NCBI RefSeq assembly: GCF_009184545.1
Contig: NZ_QJOW01000004.1
Location: 124,001-188,000, forward strand
From: Halosegnis rubeus
GTDB taxonomy: Archaea > Halobacteriota > Halobacteria > Halobacteriales > Haloarculaceae
Length of the DNA stretch: 64,000 bases
Reading direction: 5' to 3'
Part shown: positions 1-9,057 of the stretch, one piece after another
Position numbering within the stretch: position 1 is the first letter of the stretch
How the letters are laid out: every line of letters begins with the position of its first letter
The notes under the pieces: model-generated
Seen by the model: only the letters and a program-made list of their open reading frames with translations
Told to the model about the DNA's origin: nothing
Database searches by the model: none
Translations under genes and position numbers: made by a program

Positions 1-585
1 CTCACCGAGGTGGTCGCGAACCGTCGCCATCGCGGCCTTCGTCTGTTCGTCGGCGTTTTCGAGCGGAAGCTGTTCGAGGTAGCCGTCGGCGAGGCGCGCG
101 TACACGGACGCCTCGTCCATGTAGGTTAAGCCGAGCTGGTTCGCCCAGATGTGACCCGGCCGGTTCTGTCGGGCGTGCCACGCGAGCGACTTGCCGAGTT
201 CCTCCTCGATAGCAGCGACCGACAGCGACGACAGCCGGGCACGCGCCTCCAGCCACGTGTCGAGCCCGTCTCCCCAAAAGGTTCGAAACCGCTCCGGGTC
301 GTGAGGGGCCTCGATGCGGTAGTTGTCGGGGTCGTATGTCGTCAGGGCGGCCTGCGTCTGGGCGGCGGCGTGTTCGGGGTCGTCGCTCGCGGCGATGACG
401 CGAATCACCTTCGTCCCGAGTTCGTCGCCGCCCCAGAAGCTGTGTGACCAGTGTTCGATGTTGCCTTCGAGTTCGAGCGCGTCGAACACCGGGGCGACGT
501 GGTCGGTAAGCGCCTCGCGTTTCGCCTCGCGAAGCGGCTTGTCGATGAACCGGGGCCACGCCAGCGCGAAGGCGAGATACTCCAT
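1..585 (-). CDS. Hypothetical protein, C-terminus cut by window edge
   Basis: This minus-strand frame opens with ATG at 585 (MEYLAFALAWPRF) and stays open for 195 codons until it leaves the window at base 1, so the C-terminus is missing. Codon use and acidic composition match the real genes around it. No signal peptide or membrane segment is visible in the part seen, and I do not recognise a domain. It is divergent from the Dna2-like gene, with about 80 bp between the two starts, so the two may share a promoter region. The gene call is well supported; the function is unknown. Confidence 0.75.
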   Translation of the reverse strand, partial: MEYLAFALAWPRFIDKPLREAKREALTDHVAPVFDALELEGNIEHWSHSFWGGDELGTKVIRVIAASDDPEHAAAQTQAALTTYDPDNYRIEAPHDPERFRTFWGDGLDTWLEARARLSSLSVAAIEEELGKSLAWHARQNRPGHIWANQLGLTYMDEASVYARLADGYLEQLPLENADEQTKAAMATVRDHLGE

Positions 586-664
586 ACCCCGACTCTACTC
601 GCGACAGCTCTTAACGAACCGGGTCGACCGACAGCGTTTTTCACAGCCGGAGCCACCTCCGGCC

Positions 665-3346
665 GTGAACATTCGCGGTCCCGTCGTCGCCTGCGAGGAG
701 CCACGCACAGTCGAGACCTCCGGCGGGACCAGCGAGCTCGCCGAGGTGGAAATTCGCCCCGGTCAGGGCGCACGCGACCCGGTCACGGTCACGCTGTGGG
801 GGAAGTGGACGGAGACGGCCGCCGTGCTCGACGTCGGGATGGACCTGCTCGTCGTCGACCCCGACGAACGCGAGTATCAGGGGGAGACGCAGTACGCGAC
901 CGGCCGTGACACCTTCGTCGTCGTGAACCCGGAGTTCCTCGTGGACGTGACCGACGTGCGCTCGTGGGTCCAGTGTCCGCGGATGTACTATCTGAACAAG
1001 CTGTCCGCGACCCCGCTGGCATATCCGGTCGTGCGCGGGACGGTCGTCCACGAGGTCTTCGGCGACCTGTTGCGCGGCCACGACCTCGAAGACTCCATCG
1101 AAGAGCGCGTCGCCGAGGCCGGTCTCGACATCGGCCTGCTCGGCGAGGAACGCGACGCCGTGGCCGAGGAGGTCCGACAGAACGCCGGCGCAATCGAGGG
1201 GTGGCTCGCGCAAGGCACATTGACCGAAGAAGACGAGTGGCGCTCCGAACAGACGCTGCTCTCGGAGACGTTCGGCATCAAAGGACGGGCCGACGCGGTT
1301 CGCCGCGGGATGCCCGTCGAACTCAAGACCGGCAAGAATCTCAAGCGCGACCCCAGATTCCACGATAAGGTACAGGCGGCTTGTTATGCACTCGTCCTCG
1401 GGGAACACGAAGCCCGCCGGGAGGGAACGAGCATCGGCGCGGCGGCCCCCGATACGGGCACGCTCCTCTACACCAAGAACAACGCACTCGACCGAACAGA
1501 AGAAAACGGCGACCTCTCGCCGGCAAAGGAGTTCTCACTCGGCGTCGGCCTCCTGAAGTACGTCGTCCGCCAGCGCAACGAGATCGCCGCGATGGAACAC
1601 GACTTCGACGTACCGACCGGCTACGAGGCCGACGCCGTCTGTGAGTACTGCTTCGAGCAGGACACCTGCATGGTCGTCTCCGGCCGACTGGACCAGGAGT
1701 CGAAGGCCGGGCAAATCGGGACGCCCGTGCCCGAACACGAGCGCGAGTACTTCGACCGCTTCTACCGCGCTCTCGAAGCAGAGCGCCGCGAGGTCCACGC
1801 CGAGTACCGGAAGCTGTGGGAACAGACGGCGACCGAACGGGCCGACGACGACCGCGCGCTCGTCGACCTCGACCCGGTCGACCGGACGGAACGCCCCGAC
1901 GGCTCGTGGGAGCTTCGGGCGCGCCACAGCTCGGATGCGGTGTCGAAACTGCGTGAAGGCGACATCGCGCTCGCGAGCGACGGCCACCCGACCCGGGGGA
2001 CAGCCGAACTGGCCCGAATCCAGCGGTTGGACGACGAGGTCGTCGTCACGGCCGACGAACCCTTCGACCTCCGACGGCTCGACGTGTACCCCTCGGAACT
2101 GAACGTTGCCCGTCAACTCGCGGCCCTCCACGACGCGATTCTGAAGGGCGACCCCGACGAGAAGGACGTGCTGTTCGGGCAGCGCGACCCGACCTTCTCG
2201 GGCCCGGAGCGAACCTACATCGACAACAACGACGCACAGGACGCGGCCGTCAACAAGGCCGTGCGCGCCGACGACTTCGCGCTCGTCCACGGTCCGCCCG
2301 GAACGGGAAAGACCTACACGCTCGCCCGGACGGTGCGTGCACTCGTCGCCGACGGCCAGCGCGTCCTCCTGGGCGCCTTCACGAACCGGGCGGTCGACAA
2401 CGCCCTCGAAGCGCTCCGCGAGCAGGGGTTCGAGTCGTTCGTCCGCGTTGGAACCGAGTCGGGCGTCCGCGCCGACATGCAGGACAGCCGACTCACGACG
2501 ACCGGCGACCCCGAGCAGGTGACCGGGACGCTCGCCGACGCGCAGGTGGTCGCCGCGACGACCGCCTCCTGCGGGAGTCGCGCCGTCCGCGAACAGAAGT
2601 TCGACGTGGCGGTCGTCGACGAAGCCGGCCAGCTTACGGAACCGGGGACGCTCGCCGCCGTCAACCGCGCCGACCGGTTCGTACTCGTCGGGGACCACCA
2701 GCAGTTACCGCCGGTCGCTAGAGCGGAGAACGACCTCCAGACCTCGCTGTTCGAGCGGCTCATCGAACAGGCCCCCGACGCCGGCGTCCTGCTCGACCGC
2801 CAGTACCGGATGGCACAACGGATTCAGTGGTTCTCCTCACGGGAGTTCTACGACGGACAACTGCGCCCGGCGACCCCCGAGGTGGCCGGGCAGACGCTCG
2901 CCGACATCGGCGTCGACACCGACGACCTGCCGCCAGAGCTACGCTCACAGGTGGCGTTCGTCGACCCCGACGGCGAGCAGACGGGGAACACGAATCGCAC
3001 CGAGGCCGACCGCGTCGCCGACATCGTGGAGTCGTACGTCGCGACGGGGGTTCCGCGCTCTGAAATCGGCGTCATCGCGCCGTTCCGGGCGCAGGTCGCC
3101 GAACTGTCGAAGCGGCTCCCCGACACCACCGTCGATACCGTCGACCGGTTTCAGGGATCTGCAAAGGAGGTCATCGTCATCTCCTTCGTCGCCACGGGCG
3201 GCTTCGACGGTCCCATCTTCGAGGACGCCCGGCGGATGAACGTTGCCCTGACGCGGGCCAAGAAGGCGCTCGCGCTCGTCGGCGACCCCGAGACGCTGGC
3301 GAGCGAGCCGTTCTACCACCGGCTGCTGGACTGGGCGAGCGCGTAA
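665..3346 (+). CDS. Dna2-like protein: Cas4-type nuclease fused to superfamily 1 helicase
   Basis: A predicted ATP-dependent helicase/nuclease of 893 aa for DNA flap or end processing in replication and repair. The N-terminal third holds a Cas4/RecB-like nuclease: Cys104 in WVQCPRMYYL, RGTVVHE near 124, GRADAV near 206 followed by PVELKTGK (the D...ExK metal site), then a Cys cluster CEYC...DTC near 325-335, as in iron-sulfur Cas4/Dna2 nucleases. The helicase half has Walker A GPPGTGKT near 543, the DEAG box near 652 (VVDEAGQL) and a late QGSAKEVIV motif. I chose GTG 665 because the frame upstream of it overlaps the divergent gene and has shadow-like composition. Family identity is secure; the substrate is inferred. 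Confidence 0.9.
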   Translation: MNIRGPVVACEEPRTVETSGGTSELAEVEIRPGQGARDPVTVTLWGKWTETAAVLDVGMDLLVVDPDEREYQGETQYATGRDTFVVVNPEFLVDVTDVRSWVQCPRMYYLNKLSATPLAYPVVRGTVVHEVFGDLLRGHDLEDSIEERVAEAGLDIGLLGEERDAVAEEVRQNAGAIEGWLAQGTLTEEDEWRSEQTLLSETFGIKGRADAVRRGMPVELKTGKNLKRDPRFHDKVQAACYALVLGEHEARREGTSIGAAAPDTGTLLYTKNNALDRTEENGDLSPAKEFSLGVGLLKYVVRQRNEIAAMEHDFDVPTGYEADAVCEYCFEQDTCMVVSGRLDQESKAGQIGTPVPEHEREYFDRFYRALEAERREVHAEYRKLWEQTATERADDDRALVDLDPVDRTERPDGSWELRARHSSDAVSKLREGDIALASDGHPTRGTAELARIQRLDDEVVVTADEPFDLRRLDVYPSELNVARQLAALHDAILKGDPDEKDVLFGQRDPTFSGPERTYIDNNDAQDAAVNKAVRADDFALVHGPPGTGKTYTLARTVRALVADGQRVLLGAFTNRAVDNALEALREQGFESFVRVGTESGVRADMQDSRLTTTGDPEQVTGTLADAQVVAATTASCGSRAVREQKFDVAVVDEAGQLTEPGTLAAVNRADRFVLVGDHQQLPPVARAENDLQTSLFERLIEQAPDAGVLLDRQYRMAQRIQWFSSREFYDGQLRPATPEVAGQTLADIGVDTDDLPPELRSQVAFVDPDGEQTGNTNRTEADRVADIVESYVATGVPRSEIGVIAPFRAQVAELSKRLPDTTVDTVDRFQGSAKEVIVISFVATGGFDGPIFEDARRMNVALTRAKKALALVGDPETLASEPFYHRLLDWASA

Positions 3347-3392
3347 CGTACCGCCTGCCAAACAGTTAATCCGAGTGAGACGTAACTCCGGC

Positions 3393-3587
3393 GTGAACCG
3401 CGTGGACATGGGGACGGGTCGACGGCTGTTGCTGTTGGCGCTCGCCGTCGTCTCGATTACCGCGACGACGTGGGGGTGGCAACTGCTCTACGCGAACCCG
3501 AACGTCAGCCTGCTCAACGCCATCTCGGTCATCATCGTCCCGGCGACAGTCGGGGCCATCGCCGCCTACTACGGCATCAGGGGTTAG
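3393..3587 (+). CDS. Small two-helix membrane protein
   Basis: A 64-aa hydrophobic protein with two predicted membrane helices (RLLLLALAVVSITATTW and a second centred on AISVIIVPATVGAIAAYYG). Start is uncertain: GTG 3375, GTG 3393 and ATG 3408 are in frame. GTG 3393 lies about 25 bases after an AT-rich TTAAT stretch, which suits a leaderless transcript. It sits 46 bases after the Dna2-like gene and overlaps the convergent helicase gene by 4 bases at their stops. No known family was recognised. Confidence 0.6.
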   Translation: MNRVDMGTGRRLLLLALAVVSITATTWGWQLLYANPNVSLLNAISVIIVPATVGAIAAYYGIRG

Positions 3588-6301
3588 TCGTGAACCGTCG
3601 CGTCGTCGCCGATTTCCTCCAGCACGCGCGCGTGGAACTCCTGTAGCACCGCCGACTCGTCTTCGGCCAACACCACGTCGCTGGCCATCAGCGTCGCCAG
3701 CCCGAACGCCCGCGGCGACGGCGAGTCGACCGTCTGAGTCTCCACCCGGAGATTACCCTCGGACACCGACGCGAGCACGTCCTCCAGCGCAGCGACGTTC
3801 AGTTTGTCCTCCAGAATCTCGCGGTACGTCTCCTCCATGACGGCAAAGCCATCGAGGTCCTGAGCGAACGACAGCAGCATCTCCGAAGATACCTGCTGTT
3901 GGGCGGCCGTTTTCTCGTGGCCCTTGTACCGTTTCAGAATCATGAGCGACCGGGTGGCGTTGATGCGGAAGTAGCGCTTGAGCAGGTCCGAGCCGTCGAG
4001 ACTCGCCCGCAAGTCGCCGCGTATCTCCGACGGGTCGATACCCTCGATGACGCGCTGGAGGTTCACCTTCCGGTTCAGCGGGAGCGTGAGTGTGAAGCCG
4101 TTGTCAGCGACCGCGAGTTGGACGTTCGCGTTGGTCTGTTGTGCGACGTGGTACGCGCACAGTCGCGAGAGCCCGTCGTTGAACCGCCGTCCGTACGCCG
4201 AGTGGACGTGGTAGTGGCGGCGATACTCGTCGCGGTCTAACGCCACCTCGACCGCCAGCCGGTCGTGTGTCGAGACCGACGCCGCTCCCGCGTAGCGGAG
4301 CTGTTCGTCGTACATTCGGGCCAGCGCGCGGACGGTGTTTTCATCCATCGGAAGGTCGCGGAGCCACGCCCGCACGGCGGGCGGGCCACCGTCTTGGAGC
4401 GTGGCGACCATCTCCCGCTGGAAGTCGAGAATCTCGCGACCGAGGTCATATGAGAGGGGGAGCCGCTCGGAGTACCACGACGGGACCGTCGCGGTCTTGT
4501 TCGTCGGATCGACGTACGCCTTCGTGCCCCGGCGGTAGCTGTACTGGTAGTTCGACCCGCCGAGCACGAACACGTCGCCCTTCTCCAGCGTGTCGAGGTA
4601 CTCCTCGTCGAGCTGGCCGACCCACTCGTCGGAGCCGCGCACGTACACGTCAATGTCGAAGGAGTCGGGGATGGTTCCGAGGTTCGTCATGTAGATGACG
4701 CGGGCCAGCCGGCCGCGCTTGCCGATGAGTTCTTCGCCCACGTCGTACTCCTCGTAGTGGTGGTCGCCGTTCGGCGGGTCGTTGGTGTCGCGCCAAATCT
4801 TCGGATAGACGTTCTTCTCCTCCAGCCCGTCGTAGTCGCCGGTCATATACGCGAACAGCGATTCGAACTCCGCGTCGCCGTACTCCCGGTACGGGTACGC
4901 AGACCGGAGAATCTCTCGCACCTCGGTCTCGGGCCGTACTTGATTAATCGCCATCCCGTAGACGTGTTGCGTCGCCACGTCGTGTGCGCCCTCGGGGAGG
5001 AACACCCTGTCCACGAACCCCTCCTCGGCTTTCTTCAGCATGACGGCACACTCCACGAGCTCGTCGCGGTCGAGCGCGTAGACGCGCCCCTTGACCGTCT
5101 CGCCGAGCTGGTGGCCGGCCCGGCCGACGCGCTGGAGCAGCGACGCGACCGATTTCGGCGAGCCGACCTGCACCACGAGGTCGATGTGGGGCATGTCGAT
5201 ACCGAGTTCCAGCGACGTGGACGTGGTCACCACGTCGATGCTTCCTTGCTTCAGTCGTCCCTCAATCTCCTGTCGTCGCTCCTTCGAGAGCGAGCCGTGG
5301 TGACAGCCGGAATCCGACTCGTCGAAGCCGTGGTGCTCTCGCAGATTCGAGAGGACGCGCTCTGCTCCAGACCGGGTGTTCGTGAACACGAGCGTGTTCT
5401 CGTGGTCGGCGATGAGCCCGGCGAGGTCGTCGTAGAAGCGCTCGCTCACCACCGCCGGCGGCGTGTCGATGAGGTCGTCGGTCGGACACGCCAGCTCCAT
5501 GTCGAACTCGCGGACGAACCGGGCGTCCACGATGTCGAACTCGCGGGGGTCACCGTCCTCGTAGCCGACGAGGAACTCCCCGACCGCATCGAGCGGTTCG
5601 ACCGTCGCCGAACAGCCAATGCGCGTCGGCGAGGTGGCACACATCGCTTCCAGCCGTTCGAGCGATACCGACAGGTGGGTTCCCCGCTTGTTCTCCGCCA
5701 GCGAGTGAATCTCGTCGACGACGACGTACTCGACGCTCTCCAGCTTCTTCTTGAACTTCGGAGAGTTCAGCAGGATAGCGAGCGTCTCCGGAGTCGTGTT
5801 GAGGATGTGTGGCGTCTCCTTCAACATCTTCTGACGCTCTGAATCCGAGGTATCGCCGTGTCGAATCGCCTGTCGCACGTCGACGTTCTCTGGACACCGC
5901 TCGGAAATCCCCGCAAGCGGCTCGGCGAGGTTCCGATGGATGTCGTTGGCGAGTGACTTCAGCGGCGAGACGTACAGACAGTAGACGGCGTTGTCCAACT
6001 CGTCCGTGCGGGCGCGGCCGACGAGGTCGTCGATGATTGCGGTGAAGGAGGCGAGCGTCTTGCCAGAGCCGGTCGGCGCACAGACGAGGGCGTTCTGTTC
6101 GTCGTCGATGAGCGGAATCGCCCCCTTCTGTGGTGGCGTGAAGAAGCCGCCGTTCTCCGGGACAAACTCGCCGAACTGGTCGAGCCACCACTCCTGGGTC
6201 TCGGGTTCGAGTCGGTCGAGCACGTCGCCGTCGTCGATGTCGACGCGCTCGGGGTCGAACTCGATGTCCTCGCGCGTGGCGAGCCGCTCGCGCACACTCA
6301 T
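3584..6301 (-). CDS. Lhr-family superfamily 2 ATP-dependent helicase
   Basis: A 905-aa DEAD/DEAH-type helicase of the archaeal Lhr group, a 3'-5' translocase associated with repair of stalled or damaged DNA. Visible motifs are the Q-like PPQKGAIPLI, Walker A APTGSGKT at 75-82, DEIH at 196-199, SATV in motif III, and motif VI LLQRVGRAGHQ near 415. The long C-terminal part fits the Lhr core (winged-helix and unique domains). ATG 6301 gives the natural MSVRERLATRED start; an upstream in-frame extension lacks typical codon use. It is divergent from the MBL gene at 6385. Identity is firm; which Lhr subclass is not resolved. Confidence 0.9.
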   Translation of the reverse strand: MSVRERLATREDIEFDPERVDIDDGDVLDRLEPETQEWWLDQFGEFVPENGGFFTPPQKGAIPLIDDEQNALVCAPTGSGKTLASFTAIIDDLVGRARTDELDNAVYCLYVSPLKSLANDIHRNLAEPLAGISERCPENVDVRQAIRHGDTSDSERQKMLKETPHILNTTPETLAILLNSPKFKKKLESVEYVVVDEIHSLAENKRGTHLSVSLERLEAMCATSPTRIGCSATVEPLDAVGEFLVGYEDGDPREFDIVDARFVREFDMELACPTDDLIDTPPAVVSERFYDDLAGLIADHENTLVFTNTRSGAERVLSNLREHHGFDESDSGCHHGSLSKERRQEIEGRLKQGSIDVVTTSTSLELGIDMPHIDLVVQVGSPKSVASLLQRVGRAGHQLGETVKGRVYALDRDELVECAVMLKKAEEGFVDRVFLPEGAHDVATQHVYGMAINQVRPETEVREILRSAYPYREYGDAEFESLFAYMTGDYDGLEEKNVYPKIWRDTNDPPNGDHHYEEYDVGEELIGKRGRLARVIYMTNLGTIPDSFDIDVYVRGSDEWVGQLDEEYLDTLEKGDVFVLGGSNYQYSYRRGTKAYVDPTNKTATVPSWYSERLPLSYDLGREILDFQREMVATLQDGGPPAVRAWLRDLPMDENTVRALARMYDEQLRYAGAASVSTHDRLAVEVALDRDEYRRHYHVHSAYGRRFNDGLSRLCAYHVAQQTNANVQLAVADNGFTLTLPLNRKVNLQRVIEGIDPSEIRGDLRASLDGSDLLKRYFRINATRSLMILKRYKGHEKTAAQQQVSSEMLLSFAQDLDGFAVMEETYREILEDKLNVAALEDVLASVSEGNLRVETQTVDSPSPRAFGLATLMASDVVLAEDESAVLQEFHARVLEEIGDDATVHD

Positions 6302-6384
6302 ACTCACTGGTAGGACTGGCACCCTGAAGTCCGTTGTGCCCGCCGAAGGCCAACGCACAAGACGCCACCTCCACACCTTCGGGT

Positions 6385-7131
6385 ATGCGCGTCACGTTTC
6401 TCGGCACCGGCAGCGCCATGCCGACGGGCGAGCGGAACCAGACTGGCCTCCTGCTCGAAGCCGGCGGCGACCGACTGCTCGTAGACTGTGGCAGCGGCGT
6501 CCTCGGTGCGCTCGCTGACACCTCCGGCGGCTACGAATCCACGGATACCGTCCTGCTCACTCACCACCACCTCGACCACGTCTCCGACCTGCTCGCCCTG
6601 CTGAAGGCCCGCTGGCTCGTCGGCGAGGAACACCTCACCGTCGTCGGTCCGGCCGGCACCGAATCGCTCCTCGGTGACCTGCTCGACGCCCACGAGTATC
6701 TCCGCGGTCGCGTCGACCTCACGGTCCGCGATATCGACCCCGGGGCGACGACGGTCGCCGGCTTCGACATCGAGGCGACTGAGACCGTCCACTCGATGGA
6801 CTGTCTCGCCTATCGGTTCGCCCACGACTCGGTAGACGGGGAGTTCTGCTTTTCGGGCGATTCGGAGGCGACCGAACCTGTCGCCGACCTCGCCGACGGC
6901 GCGGCCGTGTTAGCTCACGACTGCTCGTTTCCCGACGACATCGACGTGTCGAACCACCCGACGCCGACCGCCCTCGGTGAACTGCTCGCCGGCCGGGACA
7001 TCGAGGAGGTGTATCTCACCCACCTGTACCCGCACACCGACGGCAGACACCGGGAGATGACCGACGCCGTGCGCGCGAACTTCGACGGGACGGTCCGGAT
7101 GGCTCGCGACGGGTTGACGGTCGAGATTTAA
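6385..7131 (+). CDS. Metallo-beta-lactamase-fold hydrolase, RNase Z-like
   Basis: A 248-aa MBL-fold protein starting MRVTFLGTGSAMPTGERNQT, the opening typical of the RNase Z/ElaC-like branch. The metal-binding motif THHHLDH is intact (H60, H62, D64, H65); FSGDSEAT and a late THLYPH supply further ligands. Proteins of this branch act on phosphodiesters or related esters, but the substrate here cannot be read from sequence; it lacks the clear exosite arm of true tRNase Z. It is divergent from the Lhr helicase by about 80 bp. Confidence 0.85.
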   Translation: MRVTFLGTGSAMPTGERNQTGLLLEAGGDRLLVDCGSGVLGALADTSGGYESTDTVLLTHHHLDHVSDLLALLKARWLVGEEHLTVVGPAGTESLLGDLLDAHEYLRGRVDLTVRDIDPGATTVAGFDIEATETVHSMDCLAYRFAHDSVDGEFCFSGDSEATEPVADLADGAAVLAHDCSFPDDIDVSNHPTPTALGELLAGRDIEEVYLTHLYPHTDGRHREMTDAVRANFDGTVRMARDGLTVEI

Positions 7132-7232
7132 TTAAGAAGCCGCTCCACCGACCGCGTGACCTGACGACTGGCCGCCGGGAGACGAGGGCGTGGTACGAGC
7201 AATCCCGGCGTCGCGGCCGCTCGTCTGTTCGC

Positions 7233-8300
7233 TTAGTCGAGTCGGTATCGCAACAGCGCCGCGACCCCGCCGAGATTCTGGAGTTGGCGACCCGGGTCGA
7301 AGTCGCTGGAGAAGACGGTCACGTCCCCGCCCTTCTGCTCGACGCTCCGGATGAGTTCGTTCGCGTCCACGTCCCACTCTCCCTCGCCGGCGCGCTCCTT
7401 CCGGAGTCGGCTGTCGAGGATGAGTAGCTTCTCGACCGCGCCGAACTCGGCGGCCTGCATCGTCTCGTCGATGCCGTAGGTCGCCTTCGCGCCCTCGCCG
7501 ATGCGCTGGGTGAGTTCGTCGATGAGGTCCGCCTCCTCGGCGATGCGCGTCTCGGCTTGGACCTCCTCGACAGCGCCGCGCTTGAGCACCTCGTGGACGC
7601 CACGGCCACCCGCGGCGGAGGTGTCGACCGTCGTGGTACGCTCCGTGAGCGACGGGTACTCCTCGCTGAAATAGTCGAGTGCGTCCTGCTTCGTGAACCC
7701 CGGGCCGGCGAGAATGATCGCCTCGGCGTCCGTGCGCCGGAGGACGGCCCCGAGTTCGTCGAACAACTCCTCTCGCGGGCGAGCGTACTCCCCCTTTCCG
7801 GTCGGTTTGGTGATAGCAGCACGCTCCTCGACGCCGTACTGCTCGACGGTGTGGACGTACGCTTCCCCCTCCTCGACGGTCGCGATGGCGACATCGGGAT
7901 TTTCCGTCGCCTCGACGGCCTCCTGGAGTCGTTCGAGCTGGTCGGTCTGCCACTGCTTTTCGATTTCCAGTTCGGTGCGCTCCTCGACGTTGAGCGTGTG
8001 GTGGAAGCCGAGCTGGTCCTCTCGCGAGCAGTCGGCGATTTCCCCGCCGACGCGCAGTCGGTTCGCAAACTTCGCGAACTCCACGTCGTCGACGGCGAGT
8101 TCGACCCACATGTGTTCGCGCTCGCCGCCGGAGTCTCGGAGCTGGTCGTCGTTGCGCTGGATGCGTCGTGTCGTGTCGCCGCCGACCCGGTCGCCCGGTT
8201 CGATGACGTAGGTGAGATGCCACAGGTCATCGAGACTCTCGGGGACGACCGTGATTCGCTCGCGGTCGCCCTCGCGCTGTTGGCGGTCGGCAATACGCAT
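7233..8300 (-). CDS. pelA: mRNA surveillance protein pelota (Dom34)
   Basis: A 355-aa homologue of pelota, which enters the empty A site of stalled ribosomes and, with an aEF1A/ABCE1 partner, splits them. The N-terminal Sm-like part runs [22 protein letters not shown]...[14 protein letters not shown], followed by eRF1-like central and C-terminal domains ([10 protein letters not shown] type; here [15 protein letters not shown] near 205). The catalytic GGQ loop of release factors is absent, as expected. The protein ends at [15 protein letters not shown] 8300 is the family start. A DUF4013 gene and then the RqcH homologue lie upstream on the same strand, a plausible quality-control neighbourhood. 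Confidence 0.92.
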   Translation of the reverse strand: MRIADRQQREGDRERITVVPESLDDLWHLTYVIEPGDRVGGDTTRRIQRNDDQLRDSGGEREHMWVELAVDDVEFAKFANRLRVGGEIADCSREDQLGFHHTLNVEERTELEIEKQWQTDQLERLQEAVEATENPDVAIATVEEGEAYVHTVEQYGVEERAAITKPTGKGEYARPREELFDELGAVLRRTDAEAIILAGPGFTKQDALDYFSEEYPSLTERTTTVDTSAAGGRGVHEVLKRGAVEEVQAETRIAEEADLIDELTQRIGEGAKATYGIDETMQAAEFGAVEKLLILDSRLRKERAGEGEWDVDANELIRSVEQKGGDVTVFSSDFDPGRQLQNLGGVAALLRYRLD

Positions 8301-8334
8301 ACCTCGACTGCGGGAGCCGGAGAGAAAGGCCCTG

Positions 8335-9018
8335 TTATTTGGCCTGCAGTCCACGCGCGTTCGCGTAGCCGCGGCCGAACAGATAGAAGAACACCGCCTG
8401 CGCGTAAAACTGAACGAAGACGGCAAGCAGGAGGAACAGCCCTAGCGTGAATACGGTCAACACGGTGTTCATGATACCGATGAGGACGACGGCGGCGATA
8501 CCGAGTAGTCCGGCGACGAGATACTCGACTGAAAACGCCACGCCGAAGACATCGGAGAGCGCGAACGCGTCCGCGATGTCGCCGCTACGGGCCATGTTCG
8601 CCAGCGCGGCCGGAAAGACGTACGTCGCGAGCAGAACCGTCACGAGACTCGCGAAGACGAACAGCGCACCGACCACACCGATGCCGGTGGCGACGCCGGC
8701 GACTGCACGCTCCTGTGCGAGGATTGCGCCGACGCCGATGACGATGCCGCCGATGAGGGTGAACACCAGCGGGACGAGAAAGTAGACGAAACTGACGACG
8801 ACGGCCTTCAGCCCGTCCACGCTGAGTTCGACCCACTCACCGAACACCGGCGGCGTCTCGTCGCCGTCAATCCCCGCCTTCACGACGCGAAGATAGTAGC
8901 CGAACAGGGGGAGCAAGGGCAACACGAACGGCGAGAGCAGCACCAACACGCCGCCGATGAGGAGACTGCGGGCGCTGTCGTCGCCAGCGAATGGAAATCT
9001 GAGTGCGTCCTCGAACAT
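8335..9018 (-). CDS. DUF4013 family membrane protein
   Basis: A 227-aa integral membrane protein starting [20 protein letters not shown]. It matches the DUF4013 pattern: a short amphipathic N-terminus, then about six hydrophobic helices including [17 protein letters not shown] and the [15 protein letters not shown] linker typical of the family. Function is unknown; some relatives are thought to be general membrane factors. It lies between pelota and the RqcH homologue on the same strand, separated from pelota by 34 bases and from rqcH by 39, so co-transcription is likely. Confidence 0.82.
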   Translation of the reverse strand: MFEDALRFPFAGDDSARSLLIGGVLVLLSPFVLPLLPLFGYYLRVVKAGIDGDETPPVFGEWVELSVDGLKAVVVSFVYFLVPLVFTLIGGIVIGVGAILAQERAVAGVATGIGVVGALFVFASLVTVLLATYVFPAALANMARSGDIADAFALSDVFGVAFSVEYLVAGLLGIAAVVLIGIMNTVLTVFTLGLFLLLAVFVQFYAQAVFFYLFGRGYANARGLQAK

Positions 9019-9057
9019 ACGTCCCCGTGGCTCGCAGAGGGTATGAACGTTGCCGCG

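Noticed and set aside
323..664. Extension of the Dna2-like protein upstream of 665
   Set aside because: The extension overlaps the divergent gene that starts at 585 and has composition unlike haloarchaeal protein; GTG 665 gives a normal start.
665..3346. CRISPR-associated Cas4 gene
   Set aside because: The Cas4-like nuclease is fused to a full helicase and no other cas gene is nearby, so a Dna2-type repair role fits better.
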